Counted from the first letter of the stretch, positions 49,901 through 57,954 are shown. The stretch is 64,000 nt of DNA from Sodalis praecaptivus (GCF_000517425.1 NZ_CP006570.1:62001-126000); one strand, 5' to 3'. A program made the numbers and translations. Notes: generated by a model not told the origin, from the sequence alone.

Positions 49901-50368
49901 AGCCAAGTCGGCGCCCAGCGCCTCATGAAGACATTGCTTAAGGTAATTAGCCAACAACATTAGAGTGTTACATTCCTCCAACCCATATTTGACCGCGCAC
50001 GTTAAAGTTCCTGCTATCAGCGCAGGGATACGCTTACCCTCCATGACCGCTGTGTAAAGGCAATGTGCTAAAGAGGCAATTTCAATCGGCAATCCTAAAA
50101 AAGCACTGGAAGATAGAACTTGCAGCAATCGGGATTGATGTTGCTCTGCCAGCGCCGAAAATAAATGAACAAGACATCGGCGGCCGTCTTCACTTAAGGC
50201 GACTTGGCTGGCTTGTAGAATAGTTGTCGTGAGCGCCTCGTTCGGCATGTCATTAGGTGGGGGAAAATCACTATAATCTAAGCAATCATAATAAATTTCG
50301 TCTTGGCAAACATCATGCGGCTCTATCAGATCAGAATGGCGGTATGATGAACGGGTCGTTTCTAACAT
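46970..50368 (-). CDS. Giant unknown protein with central Gly-rich hydrophobic region
   Basis: A 1132-residue protein that I do not recognise. The N-terminal 45 residues are acidic (Asp/Glu/Tyr-rich, FPPPND). Residues about 75-235 hold hydrophobic helices (PALIAGTLTCAVKYGL, ILALSSCALALYLCQG), and another hydrophobic stretch is near 300-340. The middle (about 360-660) is soluble-like. A Pro/Thr/Ala linker lies at about 688-705, followed by a Gly-rich, glycine-zipper-like hydrophobic region at 707-780 and a basic patch GRIKPGRQKR. The C-terminal 340 residues look globular. No signal peptide or known catalytic motif is seen. The layout suggests a membrane-active toxin or effector, which is inference. 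The start at 50368 has AAGGA seven bases upstream. It is A+T-rich relative to its flanks and oriented opposite to the rpn genes on both sides. Confidence 0.75.
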   Translation of the reverse strand: MLETTRSSYRHSDLIEPHDVCQDEIYYDCLDYSDFPPPNDMPNEALTTTILQASQVALSEDGRRCLVHLFSALAEQHQSRLLQVLSSSAFLGLPIEIASLAHCLYTAVMEGKRIPALIAGTLTCAVKYGLEECNTLMLLANYLKQCLHEALGADLADTLFNSDRPQEEVCPSILALSSCALALYLCQGLSGSTPAPQRLYLRLPTALVTIFCQAQIYCGMLSAIAQRASKCLPSQRLLTQCAKKTLSGASVNRGNAISLSWIGALKKKLVANPTPLNEQRAPAPHRPAVASSGVRTINYFTSAALLPAVIPLSISSLSWPKKVLWSAVAMNCWATAYQGRQYLLRNTPNRNPRSKPLTTLDSAVLRLRHEFAEEHIAEPFSRLYFNSLLNRASQRSAIIGCPKCTYESFVNEVYYQTIDEINFIQTLRYTTHIPLPDFLQTLYNIHHDMQRVWAPLNKVNYSVNKDKYTFNESYLRNTTRFTELESRSRSVLLHYDLPAVKKQILALAFYKGEEKRSDILIPMEFCRQIYPELSIALTKNSPVAQSIIDYLTDTLHRELFEFQNAYHKENKNVMDFHYANQREIYLTFNDNDRYNVIATPLMAMLVYKRVLPALEYLQTKGTSGKPSLPLWALEHLIDALIQGAGPLPIQIKFPRIAVGQQPSNETDSMLTMTKYMVSQGSPVTRSIPMPAATTPAPATATHNQPGPLLAGLTLAGLAAVATIYGYKAAFGLKTPSIVIFGGAVTGTTTGAVTALCTNDMGVIGLAAFNTGLLSGPVLGDVLKGRIKPGRQKRESTYPELQETLFPRRNEATRAALPSLQQNCPLITDTQRVTMPGRHPFHYVQQLLEPSTSKALFFGNQSAIADPQYAFMNPSIGLAHQYLGQLGEIFERLMGKFIENPADFRLHVRECLQTVLGNQNEEILSRAEDQLMSYCQRGHRFLSWSRSVNYTNIVIASTLPTDTNPLCLHKRAGVNIRQLPMVYGAQLHDLKGLVFIVDALACHPHREQTAAFPQRINRILEDILRATLQTSSVLSNFIPLAPDSLASLPDNNTYPYAMTHSLTSLNNHSSLFELISDYTTLHNSALPNDLNAFLAQQPGLKANIIMNNVDHVAMMLKELFIIEFTKSSTRVGR

Positions 50369-50955
50369 GGCAATGTCCTTATGCATTTAAAAAGTGTATT
50401 TTCGGTTGAGTACTTTCTGAGTAAAATAATTTGATTTTTTATAAGTCTTAGCAAAGTGTTTACAATGGAGGGTATTAAAGAATATGATGTTGAATATGTT
50501 TTGGGATTATTAAAATGCCCCGCCTTTAGGATGGTTTCACTATAGTCATCAATCAATTGCTATGACGTTTATGTTTGTTCTACTCATTAGTCTACATTTG
50601 GAACACTTCTGATATGTTAAAAAAACTTCTTGTGCGTACGTTGCCCTCGCCTTTCTCTGGGTCGAATGGCTATCCTTTGTGGTATAACTTACTGCCTCAG
50701 CTTTCTGCTACCGTATAATCAGCGATCGTGATGAAATAAATTTTAAACCGATCTGTTCTGTAGGGGAGTATTGCTTTTATAAGCATAAACGAAGTATGGC
50801 CGCCGGCCTGATCATGTGTAATTGAGCGCTTAGCCAAACCGGCAATGTTTTCATTCTGGCCAAGCTAATGAGTTAGCCATACCCTTAAATTGATGCGCTA
50901 TAGCTGCCGGCAACGACAGGCGCTATGATACCGCCCGGTTTAACAGGGAGGTTGC
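50369..50955. other. Gap between the giant gene and rpn copy 2
   Basis: About 587 bases with no supported gene. The sequence is A+T-rich and should contain the promoter of the giant gene near 50400-50600. The last 64 bases (from 50892) are the repeated rpn promoter segment. Confidence 0.45.
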
Positions 50956-52170
50956 ATGTCGCATTCACTGTCCCATCATGACGCCATGTTTAAGAAATTC
51001 CTCGGGGATATCGAGGTGGCACGGGATTTTATGGAGATTCATCTGCCGTCGGCCATCCGCGCGCGCTGCGATTTGAGCACGCTGGCGATGGCGCCCGGCA
51101 GTTTTGTGGAAGCGGACTTGCGCCATCAGCTGTCCGATATGCTGTACCAAGTCCAGACAAGCGCGGGGACCAGTTACATCTACTGCCTTATCGAGCATCA
51201 ATCGCGTCCGGAAAAGCTGATGCCGCACCGTCTGCTGCGTTACAGTCTGGCGGCGATGCAGCGACATCTCGAACAGGGCAACGATCGGTTGCCGGTGGTG
51301 GTGCCGTTACTGTTTTATCACGGGCGGACATCGCCCTATCCGTACAGCATGCGCTGGCTGGATTGCTTTGCCGACCCCGTGCTGGCAGAATGGGTTTATG
51401 GTCAGGCGTTCCCGCTGGTGGATGTCACGGCGCTGACGGATGATGAAATACTGACCCACCGACGGGTGGCATTGCTGGAGCTGGTGCAAAAGCATATACG
51501 CACGCGGGATATGCTGGAGATGGTCCAAGATATTGCCCGCTTGGTGAAGGAGTGGTCGCTGCCGAAGGAGCAGTTTCGCAGCCTGATGTACTATATTGTG
51601 ATGCAGGGCAATACGCCGGCTGCCGGACAGTTTCTGCAGATGATGGCGGAGCAGGCCGGTGATTATCAGGAGGACGTGATGACAATAGCAGAGCAATTGC
51701 GCCAGGAAGGTGAGCGAAGAGGCCTGCAACAAGGCATGCAGCAGGGCCTGCAACAAGGCATGCAACAGGGCATTCAGCTTGGCAAAACGGAAGGTCGTCA
51801 GGAGGGTGAACATAGCGCGTCGTTGAAGATTGCCCGTCAGCTTATCGCCAACGGTATAGATCATGCCGTGGTCAAATTGTCGACCGGCTTGACCGACGTG
51901 GAGCTGGACACGCTAACCCATCAATAACGCTCTTCTTTTGCAGATCGGAAATGCGATAGATGGGTTTAAGCGGTATTCAGAGCGATGAGTTGATTGTCCC
52001 CACGCTCAGGTCTGTTTGAAACATCAGGACATTAAAGGTTAGGTGGCCACGACTAACCCTCGCAAGGCGAGTGCGATTATGCATTCGCCCTAACCGCAAC
52101 GCTCCCAGACTATAGCCTCATGTAAGGGTCCGGTATACATGCAAATGAACCGGGTAAAGTCTGTGTTGTG
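50892..52170 (+). repeat. Right copy of a direct repeat carrying an rpn gene
   Basis: Matches 45672-46920. Both copies include about 64 bases upstream of the rpn start and roughly 250 bases downstream of its stop, where the similarity becomes patchy. Confidence 0.85.
50956..51927 (+). CDS. Rpn-family recombination-promoting nuclease (intact copy)
   Basis: A 323-residue Rpn/PD-(D/E)XK family protein. The N-terminal domain begins HDAMFKKFLGDIEVARDF; the nuclease core has Asp and Glu residues followed by YQVQTSAGTSYIYCLIEHQS, which fits the D...ExK-like signature (E-x-Q variant). The C-terminal region has a repeated Gln-Gly-Met/Leu unit (residues about 256-275) followed by GKTEGRQEGEHSASLKIARQ, typical of the family. 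RpnA-like proteins cut DNA and promote RecA-independent transfer of DNA segments. The length is full compared with copy 1. GGGAGG precedes the start. Confidence 0.9.
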   Translation: MSHSLSHHDAMFKKFLGDIEVARDFMEIHLPSAIRARCDLSTLAMAPGSFVEADLRHQLSDMLYQVQTSAGTSYIYCLIEHQSRPEKLMPHRLLRYSLAAMQRHLEQGNDRLPVVVPLLFYHGRTSPYPYSMRWLDCFADPVLAEWVYGQAFPLVDVTALTDDEILTHRRVALLELVQKHIRTRDMLEMVQDIARLVKEWSLPKEQFRSLMYYIVMQGNTPAAGQFLQMMAEQAGDYQEDVMTIAEQLRQEGERRGLQQGMQQGLQQGMQQGIQLGKTEGRQEGEHSASLKIARQLIANGIDHAVVKLSTGLTDVELDTLTHQ

Positions 52171-52480
52171 ATATAGGGCAATACGCCGGCACGCCGGCTG
52201 CTGGCCAGTTTGGCAGACGATGGCGGAGCGGGCCGGTGATTATCAGGAGGATGTGATGACAATAGCAGAGCAACTTCGCCAGGAAGGCGAGCGAAGAGGC
52301 ATGCAGCAGGGTATGCAAAAAGGTATGCAACTTGGCAAAGCGGAAGGTCATCAGGAGGGCGAACATTGCGCAACGTTGAAGATCGCTCATCAGCTTATTG
52401 TCAATGGCGTTGAACGTGCGGTGGTGAAACTTGCTACTGGCTTGACGGATGAAGAGTTGGATATGCTTTCCCGTCAATAA
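52165..52480 (+). pseudogene. C-terminal remnant of a third Rpn-family gene
   Basis: Starts in the middle of the family sequence (AGGGCAATACGCCGG, as at 46387 and 51607) and runs to a proper stop. The readable part from 52220 encodes 86 residues: AGDYQEDVMTIAEQLRQEGE, a short repeat QQGMQKGMQLGKAEGHQEGE and VKLATGLTDEELD. The nuclease core is missing. It is more diverged than copies 1 and 2, so it is an older relic. Confidence 0.8.
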
Positions 52481-53100
52481 CTTTCCGTAATAAACGCAGA
52501 ATCGATCATTTCTCTCGCTAGAGCGAAGGTAGTTTAAAATGAAAATAAGGCGTCTATCCGTGATACGGACGCCAAAGCGGCAATGGTTTTCAACCAGGAG
52601 TACCCCCTAGCCTAGATAATTAAACGTAACCGGCTTTGCATTCGCCATAATTCTGTCAATCAATGTTTATCAATTCAAGGTCATCCCCTTCGTTAACAGT
52701 CCAATGATGCACATACCACGCAGGGGCAATTCCGCAGCGTGATACCTCATCTTGCTTTTATCCGTTGTCTCTTCTTAAGATGTAACTCTTATGACATTAT
52801 TTAAACTATGAAATTCGTGATGCGCGCAGCGGGGTAAAGAGTCATGAAACGCGTGTATATTAAAATCGTTGGATTTTTGGGGTATTTTGATCGCTTCAAA
52901 AACCTCATTACTGTGTGACATGTTAGTTTCAATCGTTCGGAATTATCAATATTCACTTGCTATGTATTCGCGAAAGGAAATAGGCGAGATGAAAGGGAGG
53001 GTGAGGTGAACTCAATAGTTTTACCTGAGATGATAGGCCGAGTCATCAGGGCTTATGCATAAAAACACCTTAATAGGCTAAAAAAAAAGGGAGAAATTTT
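52481..53100. other. A+T-rich gap upstream of the 362-residue unknown gene
   Basis: About 620 bases with no supported gene. It probably contains the promoter of the following gene. No T3SS-type regulatory box or clear operator could be recognised. Confidence 0.4.
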
Positions 53101-54189
53101 ATGCCAAAGATTGTGCAATCATATCAACAACATCGTGAGAGAATAGGGTTGCACGCGGGAGGAACATGTTTCACGCGCGATAACCAAAAAACGCAAAATG
53201 AAAAATTAATACTCCTATCAAGGGAACCAGGGCTTTATCATGATAATTATGAGAAAAGAATGAATGCGTATGCCTTGCTACAAGTTATCGCTTTACTCAG
53301 CGCAGTTCAGAATAGCAGTAACAAAAGAACGAGTGCGATACAACGGGGCAACACGCCCCTGCAAAATACCCGTCTTAACGTTATCACGAAAGATCCGCCA
53401 GTTTTAACGGACTTTAGAGAGGACCAGCGATTACAAACAAAGTTGATTTATGCGTTAAGTACAAATAAAACCTGTATTCCGCACAGGGTACAAACATACG
53501 AAAAAACCGCTTGCCCAGCGTTAAAAGCCGAGGTGAAGGTAGTAAAGTCATCCAATATAGTCAACGTTCATTATCGGTCATGCGCAGCGCTTTCTAGAGA
53601 AGGGATTGACCGCATGTTGACTGCCGCAAAGCGCGGCGTCACTCATTTGGTGACGTTGTTCGATTTCACGGCGTTGCTATACGATCCCCTAACATTTCCA
53701 GCTGCTGAGGCCGCTAAAACAACCATGGATAGCGGGACGTGTCCGGAAAAAATTATGTTTACATCTCAAAATAGGCTGAAAAAGGAATATTCCTTTGCAA
53801 ACTTTGGTATATTTAAGAGTATAAAGTTAAGCGACGCCGACCTGTATTTCTGTCACTGGATTAAGCATGACCCCGATAATGCCAAAACACAAGATTTTCT
53901 GACACAGGAGCTGATGACAACCTCTTTTTCTCTCGAACAACTTGAAGGCTTGAAAGGAGATGTCATGATGGTAAAAATTTGTGATGATCTCAATTTTACC
54001 AAAATTGAACAAACTTTGGGTCTCTCATTATCTGCAGCTGAGAGACATGACTTTATAGAATTAAACGCTAAGCATTTTCACCAATATTGCAAGGTTTTAA
54101 CTAACAAAATTTCCCGCTATCAAGAAGACCTCTTCTGCTTACTGAAAATACCTCCCTTTTATAATAACACCGACCAACCGGTTTGTTAG
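53101..54189 (+). CDS. Unknown A+T-rich protein
   Basis: A 362-residue protein without recognisable domains. There is no signal peptide and no long transmembrane segment. It has scattered Cys residues, a mid-region of basic and polar residues, and a C-terminal part with charged helices (SLEQLEGLKGDVMMVKICDD, SAAERHDFIELNAKHFHQYC). AGGGAG lies upstream, and the gene is followed by no partner. Its composition resembles that of the giant gene at 46970-50368 and both lie beside rpn sequences, so they may have arrived together. A secreted or host-directed role is possible but unproven. Confidence 0.65.
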   Translation: MPKIVQSYQQHRERIGLHAGGTCFTRDNQKTQNEKLILLSREPGLYHDNYEKRMNAYALLQVIALLSAVQNSSNKRTSAIQRGNTPLQNTRLNVITKDPPVLTDFREDQRLQTKLIYALSTNKTCIPHRVQTYEKTACPALKAEVKVVKSSNIVNVHYRSCAALSREGIDRMLTAAKRGVTHLVTLFDFTALLYDPLTFPAAEAAKTTMDSGTCPEKIMFTSQNRLKKEYSFANFGIFKSIKLSDADLYFCHWIKHDPDNAKTQDFLTQELMTTSFSLEQLEGLKGDVMMVKICDDLNFTKIEQTLGLSLSAAERHDFIELNAKHFHQYCKVLTNKISRYQEDLFCLLKIPPFYNNTDQPVC

Positions 54190-54562
54190 CATCCATTAAC
54201 ATCAGCTGTTTTTGCCGTTGAAAGCAAGGTTAAATAGGCGTATACCCGCCTGTGGGACCTCACTAGCAATCGGGGGAATGTCGTGAGGGAAAGCGCATTA
54301 TGGTCTATAAGAGGACGTGTGGGCTACCTTGCATCAGACGGGTGGCGCGGCGGAAAATCAATGATGGCGGCGTCGCGCGATAATGATGTGTGAATGAGTG
54401 TCTGACGAGACGTCATAATGAAGAGGGGGGCAGTTGGTATTGCCCTCCCGTAATGCTCAGCCGTCTTGAATGATGATGCTCGCAGAAATGATCGCGCAGG
54501 CCTAGACGCCGGTCAAAGGCATCTGTTATACTGTATATAAAAACAGTATCAGGGGAGTGGCT
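54190..54562. other. Gap upstream of yebG
   Basis: About 373 bases. G+C-rich in the middle with no supported gene. The LexA-controlled yebG promoter lies at its right end. Confidence 0.4.
54529..54548. promoter_or_regulatory. LexA (SOS) box of yebG
   Basis: TACTGTATATAAAAACAGTA differs from the E. coli consensus TACTGTATATATATACAGTA at only two central bases. It ends 14 bases before the yebG start. This predicts strong induction on DNA damage. Confidence 0.92.
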
Positions 54563-54913
54563 ATGGCGGTTGAAACTAAGTTTGTCGTCGTAAGAAAGGG
54601 TGAAGAAAAAATGACATTTGCCAGTAAAAAGGAAGCCGACGCTTACGACAAAATGCTTGATATGGCAGATGTCTTCGCCGACTGGCTAGCGCATAGCTCG
54701 CTGTCACTCGATGAGGCGCAGGCTGAAAATCTGGGGCTATTTTTAGCGGAACATAAAGATATCGTTCAGCATATTCTGCGTACCAGCAGCATTCCCACTG
54801 TAGGCAACGATTCTCCTGCTTCTACCACCGCCAGTACGGCGGATGTCCAGAGCGAACCTCGGCATGATGGCGACGCAGGCAAAAAGAAAATCAGCGCGGT
54901 GAAAGCCGCCTAA
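54563..54913 (+). CDS. yebG: SOS-induced protein YebG
   Basis: A 116-residue YebG-family protein: AVETKFVVVRKGEEKMTF, SKKEADAYDKMLDMADVFAD and LAEHKDIVQHIL match E. coli YebG closely by memory. The C-terminus is longer and rich in Thr, Ser and Ala. YebG is a LexA-controlled protein of unclear molecular role. The ATG at 54563 has AGGGGAG five bases upstream. A LexA box overlaps its promoter. The gene is followed by a hairpin-rich segment. Confidence 0.92.
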   Translation: MAVETKFVVVRKGEEKMTFASKKEADAYDKMLDMADVFADWLAHSSLSLDEAQAENLGLFLAEHKDIVQHILRTSSIPTVGNDSPASTTASTADVQSEPRHDGDAGKKKISAVKAA

Positions 54914-54937
54914 AGGTAGGGTGTCGCTCCACGCCCG

Positions 54938-55063
54938 TGATACCCGCATCATTATAGCCTATTGACGCGGGTACTATGCCCCTACCCGCGTCACATCACC
55001 CAATGGGACGCGCGTGCCGCGCGTATGATACCCGTGTCATGTCGCCCTATATTACGCGGGCGC
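54938..55063. repeat. REP-like cluster of inverted and direct repeats
   Basis: Two similar units (54938-54974 and 55026-55063) begin TGATACCCG and end in a GCGGG motif. Between them TACCCGCGTC (54983-54992) pairs perfectly with GACGCGGGTA (54964-54973) over a 9-base loop. Alternating units of this kind behave like extragenic palindromes and may act at the 3' end of yebG. Confidence 0.55.
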
Positions 55064-55230
55064 GACACGATCGGTGTTTGCCGTTATACATCACCTGAAG
55101 CGTTGCGCCGGTCTCCCGACGCTGCTGTCACGCCTTAAGCCCGCTACCGGTGTTTCTGACTCGCCCGTTTCGTTCTACACCCTGCTACCCGCCCGCACAG
55201 ATTCATCGGCATGCTATCAGCGGTCATTTC

Positions 55231-55285
55231 TGTGACCTGGATCATTTATTGATTGAACCGATTGCGCTATTTTATATACTAGTAT
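55231..55285 (+). promoter_or_regulatory. uxuA promoter with CRP-like site and operator palindrome
   Basis: TTGAAC (55253-55258) and TATACT (55275-55280) are spaced by 16 bases and form a plausible promoter. TGTGA-CCTGGA-TCATT (55231-55246) resembles a CRP site. The perfect palindrome ATACTAGTAT (55276-55285) covers the -10 box and could be a repressor (GntR-type) operator. Pattern-based prediction. Confidence 0.5.
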
Positions 55286-55323
55286 GGCAGTCTAGAAATC
55301 AACCGAAAAAGGTAAATATCGTC

Positions 55324-56388
55324 ATGCAGATGACAATGCGCTGGTTTGGGCCTGAACAGGACAAAATCCCCTTAGAGTACATCCGTCAGGTGCCGGGGGT
55401 AGAAGGGGTGGTTGGGGCATTATATGACGTTCCGGTCGGAGAGACATGGCCCAAAGACAAAATTCGGGCGCTCGTGGATCAAGCCCATCAGGCGGGTTTG
55501 ACGATGGAGGTCATCGAAAGCGTCAATATTCACGATGATATTAAAATTGGCTTGCCCAGCCGCGACCGGTATATCGCTAATTACCAGCAGACCATTCGGC
55601 ATTTGGCGGAATTCGGCGTGAAAGTGATTTGCTATAACTTTATGCCGGTTTTCGACTGGATGAAAACCGAGATGAACTATGTGCTGCCCGATGGCTCCGT
55701 GACGATGGCGTTTGAGAAAAAAGGCATCGACAAAAGTCTGGAAGAGGTGGTGAAAGAGGTTTTGGACAACGCCAATGGTTTTGCGCTGCCCGGCTGGGAG
55801 CCGGAACGGTTGGCGCAGGTCCAGCAGCTGTTTGCCAAGTATGACGGCGTCGATGACGACCGTTTGCGCGAAAACCTGGCGTATTTTCTGCAAGCGGTTA
55901 TTCCGGTGTGTGAAGAAGTCGGTGTTAAAATGGCTATCCATCCCGATGATCCGCCATATTCCATCTTTGGTCTGCCGCGGGTTGTGAAAAACCGTGATGA
56001 TCTTGACTGGATTTGCCAAGTCGTCGATTCTGAAGCCAACGGCATTACCTTGTGTACCGGGTCGATAGCCGAAGATCCTGCCAATGATGTTTATCAAATA
56101 TTGGCTGAATTCACGCGACGTAAACGCATTCATTTCGCCCACGTACGCAATATCAAACTGATTCAGGATAAGGATTTTTATGAATCGGCCCACCTGTCGC
56201 GCTGCGGTTCACTGGATATGTATCAGGTGATGAAAGCGTTGTACGACAACGGATTCGATGGTTATATCCGTTCTGACCATGGACGCTTCATCTGGGGCGA
56301 AACCGGCCGCCCGGGTTATGGTCTGTACGACCGCGCCGTCGGCACCAACTATCTGTTGGGCCTGTGGGAAGCCCTGCAAAAACGGTAA
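55324..56388 (+). CDS. uxuA: Mannonate dehydratase
   Basis: A 354-residue TIM-barrel enzyme that converts D-mannonate to 2-keto-3-deoxygluconate. The start MTMRWFGPEQDKIPLEYIRQ matches the UxuA family, followed by MEVIESVNIHDDIKIG, YNFMPVFDW, MAIHPDDPPYSIFGLPR and HFAHVRNIK. It is of the shorter type (about 350 residues), unlike the 394-residue E. coli enzyme as I recall it. The codon at 55324 was chosen; an ATG two codons later is equally possible. A permease gene follows after a hairpin. No uxuB is adjacent, so fructuronate reduction would depend on a gene elsewhere. Confidence 0.88.
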   Translation: MQMTMRWFGPEQDKIPLEYIRQVPGVEGVVGALYDVPVGETWPKDKIRALVDQAHQAGLTMEVIESVNIHDDIKIGLPSRDRYIANYQQTIRHLAEFGVKVICYNFMPVFDWMKTEMNYVLPDGSVTMAFEKKGIDKSLEEVVKEVLDNANGFALPGWEPERLAQVQQLFAKYDGVDDDRLRENLAYFLQAVIPVCEEVGVKMAIHPDDPPYSIFGLPRVVKNRDDLDWICQVVDSEANGITLCTGSIAEDPANDVYQILAEFTRRKRIHFAHVRNIKLIQDKDFYESAHLSRCGSLDMYQVMKALYDNGFDGYIRSDHGRFIWGETGRPGYGLYDRAVGTNYLLGLWEALQKR

Positions 56389-56400
56389 TCCCGCCCGCTA

Positions 56401-56430
56401 CGTCCCAAAGCATGTTTCTGCTTTGGGACG
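56401..56430. terminator. 12-bp perfect hairpin between uxuA and the permease gene
   Basis: CGTCCCAAAGCA (56401-56412) pairs without mismatch with TGCTTTGGGACG (56419-56430), with a 6-base loop. It starts 12 bases after the uxuA stop. There is no T-run, so it is more likely an RNA stability or partial termination element than a full terminator. Confidence 0.55.
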
Positions 56431-56536
56431 CACCACTCTCGTCCGATAAATGCATTGAATAGGCCTGTCGCAGCGGCAGGAATGCGCACGCGTCTAGATC
56501 GCCGCGGGCGCTGTTGAATGTTGTTTGGAGAAACCT

Positions 56537-57871
56537 ATGTCGCCATTGCTGTCATTGTTTTGGGTTTTGGTGGGGATCGCCATCCTGGTGGTCTTGAACC
56601 TGAAATATAAACTCCATAATATTTTTTCTCTGCTGATTGCCGGTATCTTTGTGGCGATCATGGAGCAAATCCCGATTGATAAAGTAATAGGAGTGGTGCA
56701 AGAGGGGCTTGGCAGTATCATGGGCCACCTGGCGCTTATCATCATATTCGGCGCCATTATCGGTAAGTTCATGACCGAATCCGGCGCCAGCCAGCAAATA
56801 GCCGATACGGTAATTCGGCGCTGCGGCACGCGCTTTTTGTCCGTCGGCTTGATGTTTATCGGCGTGATTTTTGGCATCGCGATGTTTTATGAAGTGGCGT
56901 TTTTGATTGCCATGCCGTTGGTACTCAATATTGCCAAGAAAGCCGATATCCCTTATATGAAACTGGTAGTGCCGACGGTCGTGGGTGCCACCATGGGGCA
57001 CAGCCTTTTTCCGCCGCAGCCCGGGCCGGTGGCGCTTATCACCGCCTTCCATGCCGATATCGTTCAGGTTTATCTGTACGGGATCCTGGTGATTATCCCG
57101 GCCTTATTTTGCGCGGGCGTGTTACTGCCGCGGCTGTTGCCCGGTATCAAAGCTATTCCGCTTAATTCGCTTATGAAACCCGTCGAGGAAAAAGCCTCAC
57201 AGGATCTCCCGTCGTTTGGCGCCAGCATTCTGGTGCCGCTTATCCCCGCGGTGTTGATGATTGCATCCTCACTGATAAAAACCCTGATGGGCAAACAATC
57301 GGAAGCGGCGAAAATTTGCGATTTCCTCGGGAGCGCCGAGATAAGTATGCTGTTGGCCACGCTGGTGGCAATAGGTCTGCTGGGGGTACGGCGCGGTATG
57401 ACCAGCGAAGGTATTACCCATTGCGTGACCGATGCGATTGCTAAAATCGCCAATGTACTCTTCGTCATCAGCGCCGGCGGTATATTAAAACAGGTGATTA
57501 TCGACTCCGGTGTTGGCGACAGTATTGTGCATGTGGTGGGTAGCGCCAGCCTGTCGCCTTTTATCGTCGCCTGGGTTATTACCGCTATTATCCGAATTCT
57601 GACGGGGCAGGGCGCGGTGGCCGCCATTACCTCCGCCGGGATTGTCGCGCCAATGATTGGGGCCTTCAACCTTAACCCCGCATTGATGTGCCTGGCGGTG
57701 GCCTGCGGCAGCAATACCATTACGCTGATGTACGATGGCGGTTTCCTGCTGTTTAAGGAAACCTTTGGTATATCGATGAAAGACACTTTCAAAACCTGGG
57801 GCCTGCTGGAGTTGATTAACTCGGTGGTTGGCCTGCTGATGGTGCTGGCGATCAACGCGCTCATCGCCTAA
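56537..57871 (+). CDS. GntP-family permease (gluconate/hexuronate type)
   Basis: A 444-residue inner-membrane transporter of the GntP family with about 12-14 hydrophobic segments. Family features include the early GLGSIMGHLALIIIFGAIIGKF and HSLFPPQPGPVALITAFHAD segments and the late YDGGFLLFKETFGIS segment. It probably imports the sugar acid handled by the upstream mannonate dehydratase (mannonate, fructuronate or a related acid). It follows uxuA by 148 bases with a hairpin between. The ATG at 56537 has GGAG upstream. Confidence 0.87.
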   Translation: MSPLLSLFWVLVGIAILVVLNLKYKLHNIFSLLIAGIFVAIMEQIPIDKVIGVVQEGLGSIMGHLALIIIFGAIIGKFMTESGASQQIADTVIRRCGTRFLSVGLMFIGVIFGIAMFYEVAFLIAMPLVLNIAKKADIPYMKLVVPTVVGATMGHSLFPPQPGPVALITAFHADIVQVYLYGILVIIPALFCAGVLLPRLLPGIKAIPLNSLMKPVEEKASQDLPSFGASILVPLIPAVLMIASSLIKTLMGKQSEAAKICDFLGSAEISMLLATLVAIGLLGVRRGMTSEGITHCVTDAIAKIANVLFVISAGGILKQVIIDSGVGDSIVHVVGSASLSPFIVAWVITAIIRILTGQGAVAAITSAGIVAPMIGAFNLNPALMCLAVACGSNTITLMYDGGFLLFKETFGISMKDTFKTWGLLELINSVVGLLMVLAINALIA

Positions 57872-57923
57872 CGTGCGCCGCCGCCCTCGGCGGCAGGGCG
57901 TCTTTACCGATTAAGGGCGCCCG

Positions 57924-57954
57924 CACAGGCCAGGGCAGTAAGACCTGGCCTGTG
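57924..57954. terminator. 11-bp perfect hairpin between convergent permease and SDR genes
   Basis: CACAGGCCAGG (57924-57934) pairs perfectly with CCTGGCCTGTG (57944-57954) over a 9-base loop. It lies in the gap between the convergent gntP-type and SDR genes. No T-run is present. It is a likely bidirectional 3'-end element. Confidence 0.5.

Larger units (their letters stand above)
54914..55323. other. Intergenic region between yebG and the mannonate dehydratase
   Basis: About 410 bases: REP-like repeat cluster first (listed separately), then a short G+C-rich part and the uxuA promoter region at the right end. Confidence 0.5.

Noticed and set aside
45736-52480. A conventional insertion sequence carrying the rpn genes
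   Set aside because: No terminal inverted repeats or target-site duplications were seen at the ends of the repeated segments; Rpn proteins are nucleases often labelled transposases but do not define an IS element.
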